Source: an uncultured Eubacteriales bacterium (lineage in GTDB: Bacteria; Bacillota; Clostridia; Peptostreptococcales; Anaerovoracaceae). From it: a stretch of DNA of 64,000 nt. The stretch lies in assembly GCA_902773665.1 (NCBI GenBank), contig CACYFF010000008.1, positions 20,047 to 84,046 of the forward strand, written 5' to 3'. Each line of letters starts with the position of its first letter. Within the stretch, counting starts at the first letter, position 1. Shown piece by piece: positions 8,153 to 16,245 of this stretch. The notes beneath the pieces are model-generated. The model worked only from the letters and a program-made list of their open reading frames with translations. It ran no database searches and had not been told where the DNA came from. The position numbers and the translations under genes were made by a program.

Positions 8153-8764
8153 TTAAAACTCCCGTTTTTCGTACATGCGGATGGACAGTCCCTGGGACAG
8201 CACCCACAGGATGGCGACCACGGGAATGCCTATGACCGGATCAAGACCGGACATGCCGGGGACCTTATTAAACATGCCGAATGCGCCGGCCACACCGAAC
8301 AGCAGGCCGAAAAGCAGATAGTACAGGATGCGCCCTTTCTCTCTGCCGAATTTAAAGATGACGGGGAGAAGAAGGACAGATCCCATCAGACTCATGCAAA
8401 AGAACACGCCGGCCGTAGTCAGCGGCGAGAACGGTACCCCCGGATGCAGCGCAGCGTTGATGCCGGCTGAGAAGGTCGACAGAATCGTACCCGCTGCAGA
8501 GAACAGGAGTCCCAGCAGGTATTTTTCCATCACGAGATCCTTCGCAGTGACCGGCAGCGTATCTGCATAAGCCGGCCATTTTTCCGCTTCGTCATAACTG
8601 AGCATTGAGACGGGAACGAGTCCTGCGATCAGGATCGCGGTATAGAAATACCACTGGAGGCCGTCCATCAGTGCACCGAGAACGAGGAAGACCGCGATCG
8701 CGACAGCCGTCGTACGGAGATAGCTCTTCGCCATATACAGATCTTTTCTCAATAAACCTTGCAT
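8153..8764 (-). CDS. ABC-2 type permease
   Basis: 203-residue integral membrane protein with about six hydrophobic segments, matching the ABC-2 permease type that pairs with a separate ATPase in GntR-controlled operons. Begins MQGLLRKDLYMAKSYL, a typical cytoplasmic N-terminus for this family. The start at 8764 follows AAAGGGGGCG; upstream in-frame codons lie inside the ATPase gene. Two bases separate it from the ATPase stop. Probably forms an exporter or resistance pump with the ATPase; cargo unknown. Confidence 0.75.
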   Translation of the reverse strand: MQGLLRKDLYMAKSYLRTTAVAIAVFLVLGALMDGLQWYFYTAILIAGLVPVSMLSYDEAEKWPAYADTLPVTAKDLVMEKYLLGLLFSAAGTILSTFSAGINAALHPGVPFSPLTTAGVFFCMSLMGSVLLLPVIFKFGREKGRILYYLLFGLLFGVAGAFGMFNKVPGMSGLDPVIGIPVVAILWVLSQGLSIRMYEKREF

Positions 8765-8766
8765 GT

Positions 8767-9603
8767 TTACGCCCCCTTTACCATGACGACGAAGAGATCT
8801 TCCAAACTTACGGGGCTTAACGACCAGCCTTCCGGCACCGCATCCCGCTTTACAACGGCGCTCACGCCGTAAACGCTGTCCGTGCAGCCGATGACTGCGG
8901 CCGGATCGATCGCCTCGAGATTCTCTCTTCTGCAGTGCAGCACGCCGTATTCCGCTACGAGTCTGTCCTTTTCCTCGCAAAGCATGAGTTTTCCTTCGTG
9001 CAGGAACGCGATATAATCGCAGACCTTCTCCAGATCGCTCACGATATGGGAGGAGATGAGCACCGCATGATCTTCATCCCGGGTGAACTCCATCAGAAGG
9101 TTCATCACCTTATCCCTTGCGACCGGGTCCAGACCGTTGGTGGGTTCATCCAGAAGCAGCAGCTTTGCGCCGTGGGACATCGCTACCGCGATGCCCAGCT
9201 TCATCCGGTTTCCCTGGCTGAGTTCCTTGAACTTCTTGTTCATGGGAAGATCCAGCTGTTCTGCCAGTTTCGCAAAGGTCTCCGTCTCCCAGTGGGAAAA
9301 GATCCCTTCCATGATGCGGTCCACCTGAGCTGCCGTCAGACAGCCGGACAAGCCCGGCTCTCCCAACACGATGCCCAGATCTTCCTTGTTAGAAGCGATT
9401 TCCTCCCTGCTCCGTCCCAGCAGCGTTACTTCTCCGCTGTCCGCTTTGACGATATCCAGCACCGCCTTGATCGTCGTGGTCTTGCCTGCACCGTTCTCCC
9501 CGATGAGTCCGAGGATGCAGCCGGCCGGTAGCGTCAGGTCCAGGCTGTCCAGCTTAAAATCCTTATATTCCTTTGTAAGTCCCCTGATCTCCAGTGCGTT
9601 CAT
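8767..9603 (-). CDS. ABC transporter ATP-binding protein
   Basis: 278-residue ATPase. Walker A GENGAGKTT (about 35-43), signature region LSQGNRMKLGIA, Walker B LLLLDEPTNGLDP and switch histidine ISSHIV. The LSQGN form of the signature is common in ABC-2 exporters of the BcrA/YtrB type. Cytoplasmic, working with the adjacent permease. AAGGAG precedes the ATG at 9603, three bases after the GntR stop, so all three genes form one operon. Confidence 0.88.
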   Translation of the reverse strand: MNALEIRGLTKEYKDFKLDSLDLTLPAGCILGLIGENGAGKTTTIKAVLDIVKADSGEVTLLGRSREEIASNKEDLGIVLGEPGLSGCLTAAQVDRIMEGIFSHWETETFAKLAEQLDLPMNKKFKELSQGNRMKLGIAVAMSHGAKLLLLDEPTNGLDPVARDKVMNLLMEFTRDEDHAVLISSHIVSDLEKVCDYIAFLHEGKLMLCEEKDRLVAEYGVLHCRRENLEAIDPAAVIGCTDSVYGVSAVVKRDAVPEGWSLSPVSLEDLFVVMVKGA

Positions 9604-9606
9604 TCC

Positions 9607-9975
9607 CTACTCCTTCGTAAGTTCCAGCATGTCCTGCAGGTCCGCGGCGGTAAGACTGTTCCGGTCTGCCAGCACGTGGATCTGCCGCATCAGTTCTTCG
9701 ATCTTTTTCAGATCTTCCTCCCGCATCAGCTCCCGGTTCTGCACGGCCACATAGCTGCCCTTGCCGGGCATGGTATCGATAAACCCCTCTTGTTCCAGTT
9801 CCTCGTAGGCCCGCTTCGTCGTGATGACGCTGATGCGCAGGTCTTTGGCCAGGCTGCGGATGGAAGGCAGCGCTTCACCTTCCGGCAGTGACCCGTCCAG
9901 GATCTGCTCTTTGATCTGCGTAGCGATCTGATCGTAGATCGGTACGCCGCTTTTGCTGTCGATGAGAATATACAC
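9607..9975 (-). CDS. GntR-family regulator (YtrA type)
   Basis: 122-residue repressor-like protein with a winged helix at about 1-75 (PIYDQIATQIKEQIL, LPSIRSLAKDL) and a short C-terminal helical region, as in the YtrA subfamily that controls ABC exporter operons. Starts with GTG at 9975 after AAAGGAG. It is first in the operon and almost certainly autoregulates through the triple ATATACAGT repeat in its own promoter. Confidence 0.88.
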   Translation of the reverse strand: MYILIDSKSGVPIYDQIATQIKEQILDGSLPEGEALPSIRSLAKDLRISVITTKRAYEELEQEGFIDTMPGKGSYVAVQNRELMREEDLKKIEELMRQIHVLADRNSLTAADLQDMLELTKE

Positions 9976-9998
9976 GTGTCTGATCTCCTTTACTGTTC

Positions 9999-10032
9999 AT
10001 ATACAGTATATACAGTATATACAGTTTGTCAA
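9999..10032 (-). promoter_or_regulatory. GntR operon promoter with three tandem ATATACAGT operators
   Basis: On the minus strand TTGACA (10032-10027), 16-nt spacer, TATACT (10010-10005). The plus strand reads ATATACAGT three times without a gap (9999-10025), covering the spacer and the -10. Each unit contains a partial TGTATATACA palindrome with its neighbour. Likely GntR binding array. Confidence 0.75.
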
Positions 10033-10042
10033 CACCCTTTTC

Positions 10043-10074
10043 AAAAAATAAAAAGAGGCACCGGAGGGTGCCTC
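10043..10074 (-). terminator. Terminator of the lipoprotein gene
   Basis: GAGGCACC (10055-10062) and GGTGCCTC (10067-10074) form an 8-bp stem with a four-base loop; the minus-strand product ends in a T-rich tract (plus-strand A run from 10044). Confidence 0.85.
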
Positions 10075-10121
10075 GTGGCTATCATGTCTCACGTCATCCC
10101 GAAAGCCCGGAGACGTTGATT

Positions 10122-11306
10122 CTACTCCTCCCCGTACGCGTACGAGGTATGCGTGCCGAAGTAATAATAGTACTGCGGGTTCAGTTCGCAGAAGACTGCT
10201 CGGTCTCCGCCGGGCTCGCTCACCCGGAACACGGAATACGGACTGGTGCTTCCCGTGTAGTATATCATCAGGGGCAGACCGTCCTCCCTGTTGTCGAGCA
10301 CATAGAGGCTCAGGCAATTCCGGGAATCCAGCTCGTCCAGCACCCGCTGCGACAGTTTTGCGCGATACAGCGGTGCATCCGGGTCATCCAGCACCACATG
10401 GGATTCGTGGCGCTGGTCGTGGACCGAATAGCCGCCGTTCTTGTTCTCCTCCGCATCCACCGGCATTCCGTAATATCCTTCGTCGATCAGCTTCTGAAGA
10501 TCCGCGCAGGTACCGACCTGCTCGAACACCACGTCCCCTTCCTGCAGGTCGAAATTCGCTTTGACGCTGGCGATCTTTATGTCCGCAAACGCCTCAACAT
10601 AGAGTTTTCGGTACCAGCGGATCTGATCGTCGTAGCGCAGCGAGGCGCTCGCCAAAACGTTCTGCGCATGGGTATCCGGGTACCAATCGTCGCCGCTGAG
10701 AGCATCGAGGCCTTCTGTAAGGAGAAAGACTTCGTTGCTGCCCTTCACATACGGCTTAAGCGCTTCGTAAAACGCTTCGACCGCCCTTTCTCCGGTTTCC
10801 CTGTCCTCCGTCTGCAGCGCAATCTGCAGACCATCCAGTCTCGGCCTTTCCTCCGCCAGATAGGTGCGGATATCGCCGTCGTAATAAGCGGTAAAGACAC
10901 TTTCGTCGAAGGAATCGTAGTTTGTCCGGTTGAGGGCTGCCGGCGTCGCTTGATAGGGGACCGGGAAAGCGGCAAGAAGAGGCTGCAGGATCTCCTGTTC
11001 GAAGTCCGACCGGATCTGGTCCGCCTGCGCGTTGTCTGCGAACGTTTCCAAGCTGTCGTCCCAATAGACCGAGGAGCCGTCGCTCATTTCGTAAGCCCGG
11101 TCCTCTACGCCCAGATAGCCGAACAGGCCGTTGTTGCCGGCCTTGTAGCTATCGACGATCTCCACGTCCTTTTTGCTGTATTTATTTTGATAATACTTCA
11201 GCGCCTTCTTTTCGACGCGATCATAATGCGCACGGTCCATGCAGCCGCTAAGCAGCGCGGAAAACGCCAGAGCCAGCGCTAAAAGAACTTCTTTCCGAAC
11301 CCGCAT
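10122..11306 (-). CDS. Lipoprotein of unknown function
   Basis: 394 residues. Signal peptide with lipobox LLSGC (cysteine at about 22), so it is predicted to be attached to the outer face of the membrane. The mature part is acidic and rich in Tyr and Asp, with repeats of short helices, and shows no motif I recognise. GAGAGAGGCAG precedes the ATG. The terminator of the Thg1-like gene ends only 18 nt upstream of the start, leaving no room for a separate promoter, so expression may depend on read-through. Confidence 0.7.
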   Translation of the reverse strand: MRVRKEVLLALALAFSALLSGCMDRAHYDRVEKKALKYYQNKYSKKDVEIVDSYKAGNNGLFGYLGVEDRAYEMSDGSSVYWDDSLETFADNAQADQIRSDFEQEILQPLLAAFPVPYQATPAALNRTNYDSFDESVFTAYYDGDIRTYLAEERPRLDGLQIALQTEDRETGERAVEAFYEALKPYVKGSNEVFLLTEGLDALSGDDWYPDTHAQNVLASASLRYDDQIRWYRKLYVEAFADIKIASVKANFDLQEGDVVFEQVGTCADLQKLIDEGYYGMPVDAEENKNGGYSVHDQRHESHVVLDDPDAPLYRAKLSQRVLDELDSRNCLSLYVLDNREDGLPLMIYYTGSTSPYSVFRVSEPGGDRAVFCELNPQYYYYFGTHTSYAYGEE

Positions 11307-11323
11307 TTTTTTCTGCCTCTCTC

Positions 11324-11353
11324 AAAAACAGGGCCCGGCACAGCCGGACCCTG
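11324..11353 (-). terminator. Terminator after the Thg1-like gene
   Basis: CAGGGTCCGGC pairs with GCCGGGCCCTG (one G-T pair) around a three-base loop on the minus strand (11353-11329), followed by five T. Confidence 0.85.
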
Positions 11354-11369
11354 GTCTTTTCCTTATCGT

Positions 11370-12170
11370 TTACTTTCTTTCGAAGAACTTCTTCAGGATG
11401 TCGGAATTCTCCGCGAAATCGGGTGTACCGACGGCTTCCCAGGACTTGCGGACGATCTCCTTCACCTCGCCCAGCTTCATATCCAGTGCGGTGCTCTTGA
11501 TCTTGGCGGGTCCGATGAGGCAACCTCTGCGGAAGCGCTCGGGATAATCTGCCCACTTCTTGCCCTTCTCCTCCAGCATCTTCTTGATCGTCTCGGGGTT
11601 CTTTCCTTCGACTTCCTTCGCGCCGAATTCCGCAGCGCCGGCCAGCTGTACGCTGTTGGCAGCGGCTTCCTGCTGGCACCACAGGATATAGTTGCGGACT
11701 TCCCAGATGTCGGGCAGGCAGAACGCACGGCTGTCGAAGGCGGCGGTCCACTGCTTCGATCCGTAGATCTTGTCCAGTTCCACGTCGTGGAGCTTGGAGA
11801 CTTCTTCGGCGAAGGCCTTGTTGAAGGCCAGGGTCGCCATGGAGGCGGACAGCGCTACCATCTTGTTGACGCAGCCGTCGCACCAGCTCTCGGTCTTGTC
11901 ATCTTCCGTAACGTCGTTCAGCACCAGGGAAATCTTATCGGACTGGGTATAGGCAAAGACGACGCCGGAGATCTGCTGGCACAGATCCTGCGCAGTCTTC
12001 ATCATGCAGCGGGAGAACAGATCGTCGAAGGGCTGCTCAAATCCTTTGCAGAAACCGGCGCCGCCTTTCATGTCCAGACGGATGACTTTCGGCGTGCGCA
12101 GGGTGAGCCAGTTCTTGGTGACGGTCTCATATTGCTTCATTCTATCGCGAAGCGTAAGTGCTTTGCTCAT
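11370..12170 (-). CDS. Thg1-like protein (tRNA 3'-5' polymerase family)
   Basis: 266 residues similar to bacterial Thg1-like proteins, which add nucleotides in the 3'-5' direction to repair tRNA 5' ends. Metal-site candidates are the Asp in VIRLDMKGG (about residue 33) and the Asp in YTQSDKISLVL (about 77), matching the two conserved carboxylates of the Thg1 palm. KGFEQPFDDLF matches the family's conserved K-PND-like segment. Start at 12170 (MSKALTL) chosen for the GAGAGGA site; an upstream in-frame start at 12230 lacks one. Bacterial roles are usually tRNA repair rather than His-tRNA G-1 addition. Confidence 0.78.
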   Translation of the reverse strand: MSKALTLRDRMKQYETVTKNWLTLRTPKVIRLDMKGGAGFCKGFEQPFDDLFSRCMMKTAQDLCQQISGVVFAYTQSDKISLVLNDVTEDDKTESWCDGCVNKMVALSASMATLAFNKAFAEEVSKLHDVELDKIYGSKQWTAAFDSRAFCLPDIWEVRNYILWCQQEAAANSVQLAGAAEFGAKEVEGKNPETIKKMLEEKGKKWADYPERFRRGCLIGPAKIKSTALDMKLGEVKEIVRKSWEAVGTPDFAENSDILKKFFERK

Positions 12171-12248
12171 GTTGGATCCTCTCTTTCGGTTATTGGGAAA
12201 TTTACATACGTACAGTTTACCACAGATCAAAGACCCTGTGTTGCTGTT

Positions 12249-12686
12249 TTACGCTTTTCCGTACTTCTCCTTCAGATAGATCATGGCCTGCCGGTAGCCG
12301 TCGATCCCCTGTCCTGCAATGCGTTTTTCGCAGGCCATGCCGGCGTAGGAGATCTGACGGAAATCCTCCCGGTTGTCCACGTCGGAGATGTGTACCTCCA
12401 CCGCAGGGATGGAGACGGCCTTGAGCGCATCCAGAATGGCGATGCTGGTGTGGGTATAGGCAGCCGGATTGATGACGATGCCGTCGGTCTTCCCGTAAGC
12501 TTCCTGGATCCGGTCGACGATGGCACCTTCGTGGTTGGACTGGAAGCACTCGGCCTCCAGACCTTCCTCTTCCGCTATTTTAGCCACCAGATCCAGCAGT
12601 GCCTGGTAGTTCTGCGTGCCGTAGACACCGGGTTCCCGGATGCCCAGCATATTGATGTTCGGTCCGTTGATGATAAGGATCTTCAT
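12249..12686 (-). CDS. aroQ: 3-dehydroquinate dehydratase, type II
   Basis: 145-residue enzyme converting 3-dehydroquinate to 3-dehydroshikimate (shikimate pathway step 3). Starts MKILIINGPNINMLGIREPG; carries the catalytic Tyr in GVYGTQNY, the INPAAYTHTSIAILDAL block and the VEVHISDVDNRE motif with its His. Normal length for the dodecameric type II enzyme. Start at 12686 is ATG with AGGTG nearby; the longer frame to 12740 runs into the repeat. It is the last gene of the aro operon, separated from aroE-aroK by the 78-bp structured element. Confidence 0.95.
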   Translation of the reverse strand: MKILIINGPNINMLGIREPGVYGTQNYQALLDLVAKIAEEEGLEAECFQSNHEGAIVDRIQEAYGKTDGIVINPAAYTHTSIAILDALKAVSIPAVEVHISDVDNREDFRQISYAGMACEKRIAGQGIDGYRQAMIYLKEKYGKA

Positions 12687-12710
12687 GTTATAGCACCTAT
12701 GATATTCCTC

Positions 12711-12788
12711 GGGGTCCTGTCGCAAGGCAACCTTCCCCATCCCTTGCGCTTACGCGCCGGGCGGGGCCCCTTCCTTCGCGCCACCCCT
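12711..12788. repeat. Structured intercistronic repeat, copy A
   Basis: 78 bp matching 24141-24218 in register at 72 positions. Outer stem GGGGT (12711-12715) with ACCCC (12783-12787); second stem GCAAGG (12722-12727) with CCTTCGC (12773-12779, one bulge); inner hairpin with nested GGGG/CCCC, GGG-like pairing and GCGC around a GTAA (minus strand) tetraloop. Lies in the spacer between aroE-aroK and aroQ. Confidence 0.8.
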
Positions 12789-12799
12789 CGGATCAATCT

Positions 12800-14056
12800 C
12801 TAAAAATGTAAAATATCCTTTGCAGCAGATTCTACTGAATCATTATTATAAATAATATAATCGGCGTATTTCTCGTATAACAGCTTTCGCTCTACATAAA
12901 TCTGATTTATGTCTTTTGACAGCGAGATCGGCCGCCCTTCTTTTGCAAGCAGAGCCAGATCCCTTTGGATCCAGACGATGCGGCCGTTCTGGTGCAGCAG
13001 CGGGTAGTTCTCCGGACGGGTCACGCAGCCGCCTCCGGTAGAAAGGATGACCCCAGACAGTTTCCCCAGGTCCGCCAGCACTTCTGTCTCTATTTTGCGG
13101 AAACTCTCCTCCCCACCTTCGGCGAAGATCTCGGGAATGAGCTTACCCGTCCGCCTTTCGATCTCCTCGTCCGCGTCGTACAGAGGCCTGTTGGTCCGCT
13201 TTGCCAGCTCCTTCGCCACGGAAGTCTTGCCGCAGCCGGGCATGCCGATGAGGACGATGTTTTCCTGCCGGTCTTTCAGAAGATCGTAGATGCGCTGCAC
13301 GTCTGCCGCCGACTGCAGCGGATCCATGGCCGGATGGGCCGGGTCATCCGCGGTAAAGACGCGGCTCGCCGCTTCCGCCTGCGCCACCAGCATGTACAGA
13401 CCGCCGAAAGCAGGCACGTCCAGTTCCTCCGCCTGCAGCATCAGGGCTGTTCTGGCTGGATTATAGACGATGTCGAACAGGGCCTTCAGGCGGGGAAAAG
13501 CCTTCAGATCCAGGGGTTTTGCGCCGTTGCCGGGATACATGCCCACAGGCGTCGTGTTGACGATGAGCTCCGCATCTTCGTGTTTCTGCAGATTCTCGTA
13601 ATTGTCTGCGCCGCTGCGGGAGATAACGACGGTCTCCCCCGCCCCCAGGTCCTCCAACACGGCCTTTACCGTTACCGAGGCGCCGCCGCTGCCGAGGACC
13701 AGGCATTTGCAGCCCTTGACGGAAACGCGGCTCTTCTTTACAAGGGCGAGAAAGCCGGCATAGTCCGTGTTGTCGCCGTAGAGGATGCGGCTGCCGTCTT
13801 CCGCGGTGCGCACGGCGATCGTGTTGACGCTGCCCAGCTTACGCGCCGCCGGACTCAGCTTCGTGCACAGCGCCGCCGCCGTCTTTTTATAGGGGATCGT
13901 AACGTTCAGGCCGTCGAATTCCCCATGGCGAAGAAAGACCTCCGCCTCCGCAGGGGTCTTCTCGTACAGTGCGTATTCGTAATCGCCCAGCAGGGCGTGG
14001 ATCTCGGGAGAATAGCTGTGCCCCAGTTTTTCCCCCAGCAATCCGCATTTGCGCAT
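12800..14056 (-). CDS. aroE-aroK: Bifunctional shikimate dehydrogenase / shikimate kinase
   Basis: 418 residues fusing two consecutive shikimate-pathway enzymes. Residues 1-255: shikimate dehydrogenase, with KLGHSYSPEIH substrate motif, NVTIPYK catalytic Lys, GDNTDY Asp and the NADP-binding GSGGASVTVK. Residues about 265-418: shikimate kinase, with P-loop GMPGCGKT, DADEEIERRTG, IFAEGGEESFR and STGGGCVTR. Each half is full length for its family. ATG at 14056 follows AGGAGG; nine bases separate it from pheA. Fusion of AroE with AroK is uncommon but fits channelling within this operon. Confidence 0.95.
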   Translation of the reverse strand: MRKCGLLGEKLGHSYSPEIHALLGDYEYALYEKTPAEAEVFLRHGEFDGLNVTIPYKKTAAALCTKLSPAARKLGSVNTIAVRTAEDGSRILYGDNTDYAGFLALVKKSRVSVKGCKCLVLGSGGASVTVKAVLEDLGAGETVVISRSGADNYENLQKHEDAELIVNTTPVGMYPGNGAKPLDLKAFPRLKALFDIVYNPARTALMLQAEELDVPAFGGLYMLVAQAEAASRVFTADDPAHPAMDPLQSAADVQRIYDLLKDRQENIVLIGMPGCGKTSVAKELAKRTNRPLYDADEEIERRTGKLIPEIFAEGGEESFRKIETEVLADLGKLSGVILSTGGGCVTRPENYPLLHQNGRIVWIQRDLALLAKEGRPISLSKDINQIYVERKLLYEKYADYIIYNNDSVESAAKDILHF

Positions 14057-14065
14057 GGTCTCCTC

Positions 14066-15208
14066 CTATACGATCTCGCTGTAGCTGCCCAGATAGATGA
14101 ATTCTTCGGAAATGCTGTCCATATCCGCCATCAGCTGGGTGAACCGGGGCGAATATACGGAATTCTCCAGATCGAAATAGAACATGAATTCGAAATTGCG
14201 GTCCGGCAGCGGACGGGATTCCAGCTTGTTCAGGTTGATGCCCAGCGCATAGAACCGCGACAGCACCTTGTACAGAGAACCGGGCGTATGGGGCAGCACC
14301 ATCATCAGGGAGGTGCGGTCCGCACCGGGATAGATCTCCGGATCCTTCGCGATGCACACGAAGCGGGTGTAATTATTGCTGCTGTCCTGCACCGAAGCCT
14401 TCAGGCAGGTGAGCCCATACAGATCCATACAGCTGCGCGAAGACAGCGCCGCCACATCGGTGCGGTCCGACGATGCCACGATCTTAGCTGCCACCGCCGT
14501 GTTCTCCACGGGAACGGCTTTGACCCCGGACAGTTCCGAAAGGAATCCCCGGCATTGGGAGATGGCCTGCTCGTGGGAATAGACTTCCCGGATATCCTGC
14601 AGTTTCGTCCCCGGTTTGACCAGCAGATTGTGGTCGATCTTCACCCGCACGCTGCGGACGATATGGAAGTGATGCTTCAGCATCAGGTCGTACACCCGGT
14701 TGACTGTACCTGCCGTGGAGTTCTCCACCGGCAGTACGCCATAGCGGCATAGTCCTTTGTCGACGGCGGAAAACACCGCGTCGAAGGTCTCGAAGAAGAA
14801 GAGATTTGGATATTTGAACAACCGTTCCGCTGCGGTCTGGGAGTAGGCTCCCTCCACGCCCTGGCAGGCTACGACGGCCTTTTCCGGAAACAGAGGCGGC
14901 GTATTCCGGATCGCCTGTTCTATCCGTTCAGAGACCTCGCTGCTCTCCCCCAGCGTTCTGTGCTGATACGTCTTGGAGAGGTCCATCAGCAGAGAATACA
15001 GCGACAGCCCATAGTCCCGCAGATGTTCCGGCAGCTGCTCGTTCACCGCTTCCAGTTTGCTGCGTTCCCTAGCGCCGTCATAAATGGGAAGACGGTTCTC
15101 CTTCTTGTATTTCGCAATCTCGGCGGAGACTTCCATCCGCTCCTCGAACAGACGGACCATCTGCTCGTCGATCTCATTGATCTTCTCTCTGCAATCCTTC
15201 AGATCCAT
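14066..15208 (-). CDS. pheA: Bifunctional chorismate mutase / prephenate dehydratase (P-protein)
   Basis: 380 residues. N-terminal chorismate mutase of the AroQ type (about 1-90; REKINEIDEQMVRLFEERM), then prephenate dehydratase (about 105-285; ACQGVEGAYSQTAAERLF, VENSTAGTVNRVYDLM, TRFVCI) and a C-terminal ACT domain (about 295-375) with the HTPGSLYKVLSRF and LESRPLPDRNFEFMFYFD motifs that bind Phe. Makes phenylpyruvate from chorismate in the cytoplasm and is expected to be feedback-inhibited by Phe. GGAGAG ribosome site; 14 nt after aroC. Confidence 0.95.
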   Translation of the reverse strand: MDLKDCREKINEIDEQMVRLFEERMEVSAEIAKYKKENRLPIYDGARERSKLEAVNEQLPEHLRDYGLSLYSLLMDLSKTYQHRTLGESSEVSERIEQAIRNTPPLFPEKAVVACQGVEGAYSQTAAERLFKYPNLFFFETFDAVFSAVDKGLCRYGVLPVENSTAGTVNRVYDLMLKHHFHIVRSVRVKIDHNLLVKPGTKLQDIREVYSHEQAISQCRGFLSELSGVKAVPVENTAVAAKIVASSDRTDVAALSSRSCMDLYGLTCLKASVQDSSNNYTRFVCIAKDPEIYPGADRTSLMMVLPHTPGSLYKVLSRFYALGINLNKLESRPLPDRNFEFMFYFDLENSVYSPRFTQLMADMDSISEEFIYLGSYSEIV

Positions 15209-15222
15209 TTTTCTCTCCTGCC

Positions 15223-16245
15223 TTATCCTATGAATGCCTTATATTTTTCCTGTTCCAGCAACGCGTCCAGGATCGCCAGCGCCACCGCCGCTTCCACTGC
15301 CGGAACAGCTCTTCTGGCGATGCAGGGGTCGTGCCTTCCCGGGACGGATATCTTACAGTTTTCCATCGTCTTCAGGTTTACGGTATCCTGTTCTTTTGCG
15401 ATGGAAGGCGTCGGTTTGAACGCTGCCCGCACCACGATGGGACTTCCCGTCGTAATGCCACCCAGGATGCCGCCGCAGTGATTGGTCTTTAAGAACACCC
15501 TGCCGTCCCGGATCTCGTATGCGTCGTTGTTTTCGCTGCCCTTCAGCGCCGCAGCGCTGAAGCCTTCCCCGAATTCCACGCCCTTTACGGCAGGGATGCC
15601 GAAAACAGCAGAGGCGATGCGGTTCTCCATGCCGTCGAACATAGGGTCGCCGAGGCCTGCCGGAACGCCTGTCGCAACGCATTCCACGATGCCTCCGACG
15701 GAATCCCCTTCCGCCTTCGACTGTTCGATCGCCTGCAGCATGGCTTCCTCGCTTTCCGTTATGCCGCCAATGGCGGTGACCCTTCCAGCCACCTCGATCC
15801 CCTGCTTTTTGAGGATCTGCAGCGCGATGCCGCCCGCGATGCACAGAGGCGCTGTCAGCCGGCCGGAGAAATGGCCGCCGCCGGTCTTATCCTGAAAGCC
15901 GCCGTACTTGACCTCCGCCGTATAGTCTGCATGACCCGGCCGGGGTGTGTCCGCGATCGACGCATAATCGGAAGAATGCTGGTCGCTGTTGCGGATGATG
16001 GCGGTCACCGGCGTGCCGCAGGTCTTTCCATCCTTGACCCCGCACAGAAACTCCGGCGTATCGCTTTCCTTTCTCGCCGTGGAAAACCGGTCTTTGCCCG
16101 GCGCCCTGCGGTCCAGGAAAGCCTGCAATTCTTCGGTATCGATGGCGATGCCCGCCGGCAGTCCCTCGATCGTGACGCCGATCGCAGCCGCATGGGATTC
16201 CCCGAAGATCGTAACTCTTATATTCTTTCCGTAGGTGCTGCTCAT
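15223..16245 (-). CDS. aroC: Chorismate synthase
   Basis: 340 residues; converts EPSP to chorismate using reduced FMN. Family motifs GESHAAAIGVTIEGLPAG, RRAPGKDRFSTARKESD, GHADYTAEVKYG, GGGHFSGRLTAP and the C-terminal RHDPCIARRAVPVVEA-like block are present. Slightly shorter than the typical 350-390. The ATG at 16245 overlaps the aroA stop (ATGA), supporting this start over a longer upstream frame. Confidence 0.95.
   Translation of the reverse strand: MSSTYGKNIRVTIFGESHAAAIGVTIEGLPAGIAIDTEELQAFLDRRAPGKDRFSTARKESDTPEFLCGVKDGKTCGTPVTAIIRNSDQHSSDYASIADTPRPGHADYTAEVKYGGFQDKTGGGHFSGRLTAPLCIAGGIALQILKKQGIEVAGRVTAIGGITESEEAMLQAIEQSKAEGDSVGGIVECVATGVPAGLGDPMFDGMENRIASAVFGIPAVKGVEFGEGFSAAALKGSENNDAYEIRDGRVFLKTNHCGGILGGITTGSPIVVRAAFKPTPSIAKEQDTVNLKTMENCKISVPGRHDPCIARRAVPAVEAAVALAILDALLEQEKYKAFIG

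Noticed and set aside
12711..12788. T-box antiterminator or mobile IS end in the 78-bp repeat
   Set aside because: The minus strand AGGGGTGGCGCG resembles a T-box core only partly and lacks a specifier stem; there are no target-site duplications or transposase text at either copy.
12965..14752. 595-codon plus-strand ORF opposite aroE-aroK and pheA
   Set aside because: Two real enzymes with all motifs lie on the other strand; the antisense translation is Arg/His/Gln-rich with no recognisable domain.
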